Shown: positions 1 to 7,615 of the stretch, piece by piece
Layout: each line of letters starts with the position of its first letter
Numbering within the stretch: position 1 is the stretch's first letter
Assembly: GCF_002879865.1 (NCBI RefSeq)
Contig: NZ_PNXY01000019.1
Coordinates: forward strand, 81,029 to 145,028
Reading direction: 5' to 3'
Source: Paraburkholderia rhynchosiae
GTDB taxonomy: Bacteria; Pseudomonadota; Gammaproteobacteria; Burkholderiales; Burkholderiaceae
DNA length: 64,000 nucleotides
Position numbers and translations under genes: made by a program
Notes under the pieces: generated by a model
What the model was told of the DNA's origin: nothing
Seen by the model: the letters and a program-made list of their open reading frames with translations, nothing else
Databases searched by the model: none

Positions 1-1085
1 GCGACGGCTAGCCGCGCGCGAGGAACCTGCCGTTCACCCGCGCGTCCCGTGAGCTGGCGCATCGCTTCCTCCATCAGGAACAATCCGTACATGCCCGGAT
101 GCACGCAGGACAAGCCGCCGCCATTGGTGTTGACGGCAAGACGGCCTCCCGGCGCAATCCCGCCGTCGGACACAAAGCGGCCGCCCTCGCCCTTCGGGCA
201 AAAACCAAGATCTTCCAGGAACAGGATCGTGTTGATCGTGAACGCGTCGTACAGCATTGCAACGTCGATGTCGCTCGCACTGACGCCGGCCATCTCGTAG
301 GCGCGCCGCCCTGATTCCTTTGCGGCGGTCACAGTAAGATCGGGCATGTTCGCGATCTCCCGATGCGACGTGGCCGATGCTGCACCGAGCAGGTAGACCG
401 GCTTGTCCGTCAGATCGCGAGCGCGATCCGCGCGCACCATCACAACGGCCGCCGCGCCATCGGTCACGAGACAACAGTCGCGCACGGATAGCGGATCGGA
501 TACCAGGCGCGCGCCGAGAACGTCTTCGATAGTTAGCGGCGTGCGCACGTACGCTTGCGGATTGAGTTGGGCCCATTTGCGGGCCGCTACCGCGACTTCG
601 GCGAGATCGCGGCGTGTCGTTCCATACTGATGCATATGCCTCGCAGCGGCAAACGCATACGACGACACGGGATTCATCGGCTTGTAAGGGCTTTCCCACG
701 GAGACGGGCGCGACGACTGCACCAGTTTGCCGGATGCACTGCGCTGGTTGCTGCCATAAGCAATTAGCGCGACGTCGATCTGGCCCGTGACCAGCGCCAT
801 CGCCGCGGTATGCGCATAGACCTCGAACGCCGAGCCGCCGCTGCGGTTGTTGTCCGTGAACTTCGGATGAATGCCGAGGTACTCAGCGAATGTCAAGCCG
901 GACAACATGTCGTCCGGCGTGCAGACGAACAGGCCGTCGACATTGGCTGGTGACAGCCCGATCTGTGCGAGTGCGTCGACCGATGCGCGCGCGGCGAGAT
1001 CCAGCGACGACATGCCGGGCGCTTCGCCGATTCCGTATGTCGCGCCGGACACCAGCGCGGTACGCCCACGTAAGTTGAATTCCAT
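1..1085 (-). CDS. Thiolase-like (SCP2/Ltp2-type) protein, partial
   Basis: Reading the minus strand from an ATG at 1085 gives 361 uninterrupted codons that run off the left edge, so the C-terminus is missing. The sequence matches the thiolase-like family often labelled acetyl-CoA acetyltransferase or lipid-transfer protein: TDGAAAVV near 208-215, YDAFT at 279-283, NTNGGGLS near 319-326 and HPGMYG at 329-334. The position of the thiolase nucleophilic Cys reads RSGGSAF (residues 81-87), so no Cys is present. Tyr279 and Tyr333 match tyrosines that, from memory, are catalytic in the steroid side-chain aldolase Ltp2. A retro-aldol or non-thiolytic role is therefore more likely than classical thiolysis (inference). 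It lies 80 bases after a DUF35 gene, the usual partner of this family. Family confident, reaction uncertain. Confidence 0.85.
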   Translation of the reverse strand, partial: MEFNLRGRTALVSGATYGIGEAPGMSSLDLAARASVDALAQIGLSPANVDGLFVCTPDDMLSGLTFAEYLGIHPKFTDNNRSGGSAFEVYAHTAAMALVTGQIDVALIAYGSNQRSASGKLVQSSRPSPWESPYKPMNPVSSYAFAAARHMHQYGTTRRDLAEVAVAARKWAQLNPQAYVRTPLTIEDVLGARLVSDPLSVRDCCLVTDGAAAVVMVRADRARDLTDKPVYLLGAASATSHREIANMPDLTVTAAKESGRRAYEMAGVSASDIDVAMLYDAFTINTILFLEDLGFCPKGEGGRFVSDGGIAPGGRLAVNTNGGGLSCVHPGMYGLFLMEEAMRQLTGRAGERQVPRARLAV

Positions 1086-1130
1086 GCGATGTCTCTTATC
1101 GGTGCAGCAGATGCCTTGCGCGCATGCTGC

Positions 1131-1163
1131 CGGTTAGCTGTCGGTTAGCTGCCGGTTAGCTGG
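1131..1163. repeat. Three tandem 11-bp repeats
   Basis: Three head-to-tail copies of CGGTTAGCTGN (1131-1141, 1142-1152, 1153-1163) lie in the 80-base spacer between the DUF35 stop and the thiolase-like start. Only the last base varies. They are non-coding; a length-variable spacer is possible. Confidence 0.8.
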
Positions 1164-1165
1164 CG

Positions 1166-1531
1166 TCAGGCTGGCTCGAACACGAGCAACGGGGCGTCGT
1201 TCCTGAATACGATCCTCGCCTGCACGGGCATGCCGATGCGCACCGCGTCCGGCTCGATGCCCTCGACACAGCTGATCATCCTCACGCCTTCGTCGAGGTC
1301 GATCAACGCCACGTTGTAGCTCGGCGTGGGTGCCTTCTGCCTCACCACGGTCGTGGAATAAACCGTCCCTTTGCCACACGCCTCGACCCACTCGAGATCG
1401 CGCGCGCCGGTAACCGGCTCGGCCACGCGCGGATAAAACACGTGCCGGCCGCTGCCGCGGCTGCGCTGGATCATCAAACGGCCTTCGGCCAGAAACCTCT
1501 GATAGTCGACTTCAGGACAAACAGACTCCAT
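1166..1531 (-). CDS. DUF35 OB-fold protein without zinc-ribbon cysteines
   Basis: 121 residues from an ATG at 1531, chosen because GGGAGGAG lies just upstream; the open frame extends to 1645 but that part looks non-coding. The C-terminal two thirds fit the OB fold of the DUF35 family (GKGTVYSTTVVRQ, YNVALIDLDEGVRM, IGMPVQARIVF). The N-terminal part, where DUF35 proteins usually carry two CxxC pairs, reads QRSRGSGRHVFYPR with no cysteine, so the rubredoxin-like zinc site is lost. DUF35 proteins bind thiolase-like or MaoC-like partners (Ltp2 with ChsH2 in steroid degradation). Cotranscription with the thiolase-like gene suggests a two-subunit enzyme (inference). Confidence 0.85.
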   Translation of the reverse strand: MESVCPEVDYQRFLAEGRLMIQRSRGSGRHVFYPRVAEPVTGARDLEWVEACGKGTVYSTTVVRQKAPTPSYNVALIDLDEGVRMISCVEGIEPDAVRIGMPVQARIVFRNDAPLLVFEPA

Positions 1532-1876
1532 TTTCCGCTCCTCCCAATGCACTGCCCTGCGGGTCTCGGCACCCGACCCGTCCGTCGCGCTTGTTTTCGA
1601 TCCGGAACAATCAAATAACCGAACATCGTTCCACATTCTAAACACGCGACAGATCGCGTGTCAACCGCGGTGAATTGGACTCATGCGCCGCCCGGTAAGG
1701 CTCTCACTACATCTGAACAGTGCGCGAGGTGCACTACGGGCAAACCCCCGTTCGTCCGACGTCACCCTTGACGAGCCCAAATGCATCGTTTACTTTATCG
1801 AACAGTGTTCATGTTTATGAAGCACGCAACTTTCGAGGGCGGTTTAGGCCCGCATCATTGGCAAGAGACTTTCAAC
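1532..1876. other. Divergent control region of the catabolic cluster
   Basis: 345 bases separate the minus-strand DUF35/thiolase arm from the plus-strand arm. It contains a perfect dyad at 1642-1661 and a looser GGAACAAT/ATCGTTCC pair at about 1603-1632. No gene is supported here. The open reading upstream of the acyl-CoA dehydrogenase start could code if an upstream ATG (1781, 1811) is used. Confidence 0.5.
1642..1661. promoter_or_regulatory. Perfect 8+4+8 dyad, candidate operator
   Basis: ACACGCGA, loop CAGA, TCGCGTGT: perfect arms midway between the divergent arms of the cluster. Size and placement suit a TetR- or MarR-type repressor acting on both promoters. No regulator gene is visible in the adjacent sequence, so it may lie left of the window. 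The site is seen; its function is inferred. Confidence 0.5.
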
Positions 1877-3067
1877 GTGACCTATCAACTGACAGACGAT
1901 CAAATCCAGATCCGCGACCTGGTAAGGCGCGTCGCAATGGAAAGAGTGGCGCCTCGGGCGGACGAGATCGATCGGACCGCCGAATATCCGCACGATATGT
2001 ACGCGTTGCTTAAGGAACTGGGTCTTTTCACGCTTCCTTTCCCGGAAGCCTATGGCGGCGCCGGCAGCGTGATGTCCGCCTGTATCGCAGTCGAGGAATT
2101 GGGGCGCGTTTGCTACAACACGGGTTACCTGCTGGTCGTGCAATGGACGCCCTTCGGCGCGATTCTGGCGGGCGGCACCGAAGAGCAGAAGGCCCGGCTG
2201 TTGCCAGGGCTTGCGTCAGGCGACTTGCGCGGCGCGCTTTCCATCACGGAATCGCAAAGCGGCTCGGACGTGTCGGGAATTCGCACTACCGCGCGCCGTC
2301 GCGGGGACGGTTACGTGTTGAATGGCTCGAAGATCTGGTGCACGAATTCACACATTGCCGACTTTCTGCTGGTCGCCGCCAAGACGCTTGACGAAGAAGG
2401 CAACCATCTCGGCATCAACCTCTTCGTTGTAGACCGTGAAACGCCGGGGCTCACGATCGGCCGGGAAGAAGACAAGATGGGCGCGCGCGGCGTGGCTTCC
2501 TGCCCGCTTTTTTTCGACGATGCGTTTGTCAACGCCGATAACCGGCTTGGCCCCGAAGGCGGACAGGGATTCAAAGTCGCGATGGAAGCGCTCAATACGA
2601 GCCGCCCGATCGTGGCCGCACGCGCTGTCGGCATCGCCCAGGGCGCGATCGACCACACCATCCGCTTCATTCAGGACCGCGTCGCCTTTGGGCAGACGAT
2701 TAGCAATTTTCAAGGTGTGCGCTGGATGGTGGCCGACATGATCACGCAGACCGAGGCCGCGCGTCAGCTCGTCTACCGCACGGCGTCGCTCGTCGACTCC
2801 GGCGCGACAGGACGCGAACTCGCCCCGATGGCTGCGATGGCGAAGATGTTCGCCTCGGACGTCGCGATGAAAGTGGCTACCGACGCAGTGCAGCTGTTCG
2901 GCGCTGCGGGTATCTCGAACGAATATCCGATCAACCGCTATTTCCGCGATGCCAAGGTGGTTCAGATCATCGAAGGAACGAACCAGATCCAGCGAAACAT
3001 CGTCGCCGACAGCGTCTTCGGACGTGTCAAGAAGACTGAGCCCCGTGCCCGACATACAGACGCGTGA
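1877..3067 (+). CDS. Acyl-CoA dehydrogenase
   Basis: FAD-dependent dehydrogenation of an acyl-CoA to the 2,3-enoyl-CoA. The protein aligns along its whole length with the family: N-terminal helical domain (LTDDQIQIRDLVRRV), middle beta domain with ITESQSGSDVSGI, and C-terminal helical domain with GFKVAMEALNTSRP, QLFGAAGISNEYP and IIEGTNQIQR. I chose the GTG at 1877 (396 aa, MTYQLTDDQ) because it matches the normal start of the family. ATGs at 1781 and 1811 would add 22-32 residues of unlike sequence. It is the first gene of a tight plus-strand cluster with badH/badI-like genes, so cyclohexanecarboxyl-CoA or a related alicyclic acyl-CoA is a reasonable substrate (inference). Confidence 0.93.
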   Translation: MTYQLTDDQIQIRDLVRRVAMERVAPRADEIDRTAEYPHDMYALLKELGLFTLPFPEAYGGAGSVMSACIAVEELGRVCYNTGYLLVVQWTPFGAILAGGTEEQKARLLPGLASGDLRGALSITESQSGSDVSGIRTTARRRGDGYVLNGSKIWCTNSHIADFLLVAAKTLDEEGNHLGINLFVVDRETPGLTIGREEDKMGARGVASCPLFFDDAFVNADNRLGPEGGQGFKVAMEALNTSRPIVAARAVGIAQGAIDHTIRFIQDRVAFGQTISNFQGVRWMVADMITQTEAARQLVYRTASLVDSGATGRELAPMAAMAKMFASDVAMKVATDAVQLFGAAGISNEYPINRYFRDAKVVQIIEGTNQIQRNIVADSVFGRVKKTEPRARHTDA

Positions 3068-3087
3068 CAACAGGAGAGAGAACAAAT

Positions 3088-3564
3088 ATGGAAGAGATCG
3101 AAACAGTCGGCCTGGGCGTTCATTGGGAAGACCTGCCCGTCGGCCGCAAGTTCAAGACAGTCGGACGTACTGTCACGGAGGCGGATGTCGTCAATTTCGT
3201 CTCGGTGACCGGCATGCTCGAAGTGCTGTTCACTAACACCGAGTTTCTGAAGGAGACGTCCGCGATCAAAGGACGGGTCGCACCGGGTGCCCTGGTATTC
3301 ACCTTCATGGAAGGGCTGCTGACCCAGGCAACGATGCAAGGCGTCGGCTTCGCTTTTTTGAACATGGAACTCGACATCAAAGGTCCGACCTTTGTGGGGG
3401 ACACCATCCATGTCGAATGTGAAGTCATCGAATGCCGCCCCAGCAACGGTCGTCCTGGCCTCGGACTTGTGCGCACGCGCAACCGCGTGATCAAGCAGGA
3501 CGGCTCGGAAGTCATGGTGTACACGCCGTTGCGGCTGGTCAAAGGAAAAAACTACAAGGCGTGA
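3088..3564 (+). CDS. MaoC-like hot-dog protein lacking the Asp/His dyad
   Basis: 158 residues; the ATG at 3088 follows GGAGAGAG, 20 bases after the dehydrogenase stop. The fold fits MaoC/(R)-hydratase proteins: an N-terminal VGRKFKTVGRTVTEADVVNFVSVTG, then VAPGALVFTFMEGL and MELDIKGPTFVGDTIHVECEV. The hydratase loop, normally GDxNPIHxD, reads GMLEVLFTN (residues 42-50), so the catalytic Asp and His are absent. It may be a structural subunit or use another mechanism. Its place among badH/badI-like genes suggests the hydration step, but the missing residues argue against a simple hydratase role. Confidence 0.85.
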   Translation: MEEIETVGLGVHWEDLPVGRKFKTVGRTVTEADVVNFVSVTGMLEVLFTNTEFLKETSAIKGRVAPGALVFTFMEGLLTQATMQGVGFAFLNMELDIKGPTFVGDTIHVECEVIECRPSNGRPGLGLVRTRNRVIKQDGSEVMVYTPLRLVKGKNYKA

Positions 3565-3566
3565 CC

Positions 3567-4820
3567 ATGCACACCCCACAGCAACCTCTGCATCAGCCAA
3601 CCGGGCCGCTGACCGGTGTGCGCGTGATCGACCTGACCATCAATGTGCTGGGCCCCGTCGCCACGCAACTTCTGGGCGACATGGGCGCGGACGTCATCAA
3701 GATCGAGCCGCCCGAAGGTGACCAGAACCGCAAGAACGGCCCCGGTCGCAACCCCGACATGGCGGTGTTTTATACGATCATGAACCGCAACAAACGGAGC
3801 GTGTCGCTGAACCTGAAACTGGCCGAATGCCGCGAAGCCGTTCTTCGGCTGGTGGAAACCGCAGATGTCTTCGTTCACAGCATGCGCCCCAGCGCGGCAC
3901 GGCGTCTGGGCATCGACTACGAGAGTGTCAAGGCCCGCAATCCCCGCATCATTTACGCATCGGGCCCCGGCTATCGTCCGGACGGCCCCTACAAGGATCG
4001 GCCGGCCTTCGACGACGTGATCCAGGGCGAGACCGGGATTGCCGCGATGAATCGCGATGCCGACGGCTCACCCCGCTATTTTCCGACGGTCATCGTCGAC
4101 AAGTTCTGTGGATACGTACTCGCCTCCTCTGTGAGCATGGCGCTCTATCACCGCGAGCGCACCGGGGTCGGCCAGTGCGTACAGGTGCCGATGTTCGAAA
4201 CGATGCTTCAGTTCAACCTCTTCGAACATTTGTGGGAAGGCGCGCTTGGCTCATCGGACGGAACAGGGCTCGGTTACACACGGATGTTTTCGCCCCACCG
4301 CCGCCCCTATGCGACGAAGGACGGCCACGTCTGTTTGCTCGCGGTCAACAACGAACAATGGCGGCGCGTGTTATGCGCGATCGATGCGGCCCATCTGCTC
4401 GAAGACTCGCGCTTTTGCCACATTGCCGACCGCATGCGCAACATCAACGAGCTGTACCGCATCGTGAGCGAAGCGATCAAGACCCGAACCACGGCCGAGT
4501 GGAACGCCATTTTCGCAGCCGCCGACGTTCCGCACGGTCCGGTCCGCGAGTTGAACGACCTGATGCAGGACAACTACATAAAGGAAACCGGCTTCTTCCA
4601 GCACTACCAGCATCCGACCGAAGGGGGCATGGTCATGACGTCCATTCCGGTGCACTTCTCGGAGTCGCCAGGCAATGTCCGGTATCTGCCGCCTAACCTC
4701 GGCGAGCACAGCATCGAAGTGCTCATCGAGGCCGGATACACAGAAAAAGAGGCAGCCCGGCTGAGCGGCCACGCGTCGGCCCAGACAATGGCGGCCGCAG
4801 AACCAGTCGCCAAAGCTTGA
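3567..4820 (+). CDS. CaiB/BaiF family (class III) CoA-transferase
   Basis: 417 residues; the ATG at 3567 is 2 bases after the MaoC stop. Family III signatures are clear: GVRVIDLT near the start, GADVIKIEPPEGD, NRNKRSVSLNLK, ARNPRIIYASGPGY and RPAFDDVIQGETG, where Asp149 is the expected catalytic aspartate that carries CoA. These enzymes move CoA between carboxylic acids. In this cluster it probably activates the starting acid using a CoA thioester from further down the pathway, replacing the ATP-dependent ligase AliA/BadA of classical cyclohexanecarboxylate pathways (inference). Confidence 0.93.
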   Translation: MHTPQQPLHQPTGPLTGVRVIDLTINVLGPVATQLLGDMGADVIKIEPPEGDQNRKNGPGRNPDMAVFYTIMNRNKRSVSLNLKLAECREAVLRLVETADVFVHSMRPSAARRLGIDYESVKARNPRIIYASGPGYRPDGPYKDRPAFDDVIQGETGIAAMNRDADGSPRYFPTVIVDKFCGYVLASSVSMALYHRERTGVGQCVQVPMFETMLQFNLFEHLWEGALGSSDGTGLGYTRMFSPHRRPYATKDGHVCLLAVNNEQWRRVLCAIDAAHLLEDSRFCHIADRMRNINELYRIVSEAIKTRTTAEWNAIFAAADVPHGPVRELNDLMQDNYIKETGFFQHYQHPTEGGMVMTSIPVHFSESPGNVRYLPPNLGEHSIEVLIEAGYTEKEAARLSGHASAQTMAAAEPVAKA

Positions 4821-4863
4821 CGGGCGTCCCGGCGCCCCACTACATCATGCGAGGAATCCAAAA

Positions 4864-5628
4864 ATGAAAGGACTCAAGAATAAGGTCGTGGTCGTTACCG
4901 GAGCTGCGGGCGGCATCGGCACGGCGATCAGCAAACGTTTCGGCGAAGAAGGCTCGACCGTCGCGCTATTCGACCTGAATACAGAAAATGCTGCCCGCGT
5001 GGTGGCAGAAATTGAAGCCGCGGGCGGCAAAGCTCGCGCCTATCGCGTCGACATCACGGATCACGAAGGCGTGAACAAAGCAGTCGCGCAAGTAGAGGAA
5101 GAGCTGGGTCCAATCGAGATGCTCGTCAACAACGCGGGCTGGGACATGGGCGCCTTTTTCCTCCAAACGGAGAAACCGTTTTGGGACAAAGTGGTTGCCA
5201 TCAACCTGTACGGTCCGTTGAACATGCATCACGCGGTGCTGAAGCGGATGGCCGAACGTGGGCGCGGAAAAGTGGTGAACATTTCGTCGGATGCGGGCCG
5301 CGTCGGTTCGTCGATGGAAGCGGTGTACTCGTTCTGCAAGGGCGGCATCATCGCGTTCTCGAAGACCATGGCGCGTGAAATGGCGCGGCAGCAGATTCCC
5401 ATCAACGTGGTCTGCCCCGGTCCCACTGCTACAGCCTTGCTGGACAACTTGGCCCAAGGCGAAAAAGGCGATCGCATCAAGGCCGCGCTGGTCAAGGCTG
5501 TGCCGTTCGGGCGCATGGGCGAACCGGACGACATTGCCGGCACAGTGGCGTTCCTGGCGAGCGACGACGCCGCGTTCATCACCGGTCAAGTCATCAGCAT
5601 CTCGGGCGGCCTCACGATGGCAGGCTAA
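4864..5628 (+). CDS. badH: BadH-like SDR, 2-hydroxycyclohexanecarboxyl-CoA dehydrogenase
   Basis: 254 residues, classical short-chain dehydrogenase: TGAAGGIG at 12-19 binds NAD(P), NNAG at 89-92, Ser142, Tyr155 and Lys159 (YSFCK) form the catalytic set. Stretches such as NNAGWD, MHHAVL, VGSSxEAVY and GQVxSxSGGLTM agree with BadH of Rhodopseudomonas palustris as I remember it. BadH oxidises 2-hydroxycyclohexanecarboxyl-CoA to the 2-keto form. The gene directly precedes a BadI-like ring hydrolase, which fits that order of reactions. The BadH assignment rests on remembered similarity and neighbourhood; the SDR family is certain. Confidence 0.85.
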   Translation: MKGLKNKVVVVTGAAGGIGTAISKRFGEEGSTVALFDLNTENAARVVAEIEAAGGKARAYRVDITDHEGVNKAVAQVEEELGPIEMLVNNAGWDMGAFFLQTEKPFWDKVVAINLYGPLNMHHAVLKRMAERGRGKVVNISSDAGRVGSSMEAVYSFCKGGIIAFSKTMAREMARQQIPINVVCPGPTATALLDNLAQGEKGDRIKAALVKAVPFGRMGEPDDIAGTVAFLASDDAAFITGQVISISGGLTMAG

Positions 5629-5668
5629 CGCCCGTTGCGCTCATTCAATCTTCAACTGGAATATATCC

Positions 5669-6445
5669 ATGGAATTTCAGGACATTCTTTATAGCGAAGC
5701 CGACGGGGTCGCGACGATCACGATCAATCGCCCGAAGGTGTACAACGCATTCAACGCGAACACCTGCGAAGAACTGATCAAGGCATTCAGCAAGGCTGGC
5801 TGGAATAAGGACATTGGCGTCGTCGTGCTGACGGGTGCCGGCGAAAAGGCTTTCTGCACCGGCGGCGATCAGTCAGGCGACGGCTATGGTGGCCGCGGCA
5901 CCGTGGGGCTGCCGATCGAAGAGCTGCAGAGCGTGATTCGCGACATTCCTAAACCGGTCATCGCTCGGGTGAACGGCTACGCGATCGGTGGCGGCAACGT
6001 GCTCGTCACGATCTGCGACCTCGCCATCGCTTCGGAGACAGCGCTGTTTGGCCAGGTCGGCCCCAAAGTCGGCTCGGTCGATCCGGGTTTCGGCACGGCG
6101 TATCTTGCTCGCATCATCGGCGAAAAACGTGCCCGGGAGATCTGGTATCTGTGCCGTAAATACACCGCAAAAGAAGCGCTCGAGTGGGGCTTGATCAACG
6201 CTGCGGTTCCGGCCGACCAGTTGGACGCCGAGACGAAGAAGTGGTGTGACGAGATCCTGCAGATGAGCCCGACCGCGATCGCGCTCGCCAAACGTTCGTT
6301 CAACGTGGATAGCGAAAATATCCGGGGCATTGGGGCATTCGCGATGCAAGCGCTCGCGCTCTACTACGAAACGGATGAGTCGAAGGAAGGCGGTAATGCG
6401 TTTCGTGAAAAGCGGAAACCGGAATTCCGAAAATACGTTAAGTGA
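5669..6445 (+). CDS. badI: BadI-like 2-ketocyclohexanecarboxyl-CoA hydrolase
   Basis: 258 residues from the ATG at 5669. A crotonase-fold protein of the MenB/BadI branch: ITINRPKVYNAFN, FCTGGDQ, GRGTVGLPIEEL, KPVIARVNGYAIGGGN, ICDLAIAS, GQVGPKVGSVDPGFGTAYLAR, and a C-terminal YYETDESKEG...REKRKPEFRKY. These agree closely with R. palustris BadI as remembered, including the C-terminal motif shared by MenB and BadI. BadI hydrolytically opens the 2-ketocyclohexane ring to pimelyl-CoA. It is the last plus-strand gene before a bidirectional terminator, so the cluster ends here. The neighbouring BadH-like gene strongly supports the call. Confidence 0.9.
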   Translation: MEFQDILYSEADGVATITINRPKVYNAFNANTCEELIKAFSKAGWNKDIGVVVLTGAGEKAFCTGGDQSGDGYGGRGTVGLPIEELQSVIRDIPKPVIARVNGYAIGGGNVLVTICDLAIASETALFGQVGPKVGSVDPGFGTAYLARIIGEKRAREIWYLCRKYTAKEALEWGLINAAVPADQLDAETKKWCDEILQMSPTAIALAKRSFNVDSENIRGIGAFAMQALALYYETDESKEGGNAFREKRKPEFRKYVK

Positions 6446-6458
6446 ACTCGCCTGACAT

Positions 6459-6495
6459 AAAAGGGGGCAACCGCTCGATAGCGGTCCCCCCTTTC
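6459..6495. terminator. Bidirectional intrinsic terminator
   Basis: A long stem (GGGGG and ACCGCT pairing with AGCGGT and CCCCC, loop CGAT) is flanked by AAAA on the left and CCCTTTC on the right. It can end the badI transcript and also the convergent truB transcript, where the tail reads CCCTTTTAT. It lies 14 bases after badI. Confidence 0.85.
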
Positions 6496-6589
6496 TCATT
6501 GCAGCGGCGCGATACGCCTGGCTGCGTTGCGTGGCGGTTTGCTGTTTGCTGTTTGCTGTCCGATGTGGCTTCGCGCTGTGTGAGCGCGA

Positions 6590-7525
6590 CTAGTCCGCCG
6601 CTGTCATGATCAGACGTTCGGGCGCGAGCACGCCCTCCCCCTGCTTTGCGACGCCAAGCAGGCGACCTTGCGCTGCGTAGACCCTCACGCGGGGCGCATT
6701 CGTCGCTTCACTGCTCAGGCTCAACTCCGAAAGCTTCAACCGCTGACCGTGCAGAAAGCGGCGCGTCGCATCTTCGTCGAGATATATGGCGGGAAATGTC
6801 GACAGCAAAGCGTCGACCGGTTGCAACCATGCGTCGCGCTCGCTTTCCGTTGCATCCGACAGCGCGTCGAGCGTCACGGCATGCTCGAGCGTCAACGCGC
6901 CCACGCCGGTGCGCCGCAAGGCAACGAGATGCGCGCCGCAGCCCAACGCCTCGCCGATGTCCTCCGCCAGCGTCCGCACATACGTGCCCTTGCTGCACGT
7001 GACGCGAAACGTGACATTGGGCAGCGCACAAGCGAGCAATTCGAGCGCGTGGATCGTCACCTGACGCCCTTCGCGCTCCACTGTCTGGCCTGCTCGCGCG
7101 TATTCGTAGAGCGGCTTGCCGTCGCGCTTGAGCGCCGAATACATGGGCGGCACCTGAACGATCTCGCCCAAAAACTTCGGCAGCATGGCAAGGACCGCGG
7201 CTTCGTCGCACGTCACGTCGCGCGTGTCGATCGGCTCGCCCTCGGCGTCACCCGTGGTCGTGCGAATGCCGAGGCGCATGGTGGCCTCGTAGGTCTTGTC
7301 CGCTTCGAGCAGATCTTGCGAAAACTTGGTGGCTTCGCCAAAACATAGCGGCAGCAAGCCGGTAGCCAGCGGATCGAGCGTGCCAGTATGGCCCGCCTTT
7401 TTCGCCAGATAGAGACGTTTGGCGCGGATCAGTGCGTCGTTGCTCGACAGGCCGAGCGGCTTGTCGAGCAGCAGCACGCCGTCGAGCGCGCGACGCGGCA
7501 CGCGGGGGCGTTGAGGTGCGGTCAT
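6590..7525 (-). CDS. truB: tRNA pseudouridine(55) synthase TruB
   Basis: 311 residues. TruB makes pseudouridine 55 in the T-loop of tRNAs. The catalytic Asp is in GHTGTLDPLATGLLPLCFG near residue 48; GVLLLDKPLGLSSNDAL, YEATMRLGIRTTTGDAEG and GTYVRTLAEDIGEALG are family hallmarks, and the C-terminal PUA-like part follows. It is the last gene of the rimP-nusA-infB-rbfA-truB series, 90 bases after rbfA. A short TTTGCTG x3 repeat (6538-6558) lies just beyond its stop. Confidence 0.97.
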   Translation of the reverse strand: MTAPQRPRVPRRALDGVLLLDKPLGLSSNDALIRAKRLYLAKKAGHTGTLDPLATGLLPLCFGEATKFSQDLLEADKTYEATMRLGIRTTTGDAEGEPIDTRDVTCDEAAVLAMLPKFLGEIVQVPPMYSALKRDGKPLYEYARAGQTVEREGRQVTIHALELLACALPNVTFRVTCSKGTYVRTLAEDIGEALGCGAHLVALRRTGVGALTLEHAVTLDALSDATESERDAWLQPVDALLSTFPAIYLDEDATRRFLHGQRLKLSELSLSSEATNAPRVRVYAAQGRLLGVAKQGEGVLAPERLIMTAAD

Positions 7526-7615
7526 GTCGGAAGACGAGTTTTCTATGGAAACCGAAACAGCATCAGGCGCGCGGCGACTCGGCCGTTGCAGCGCGCCGCG
7601 CGGCTCATGCCGCGC

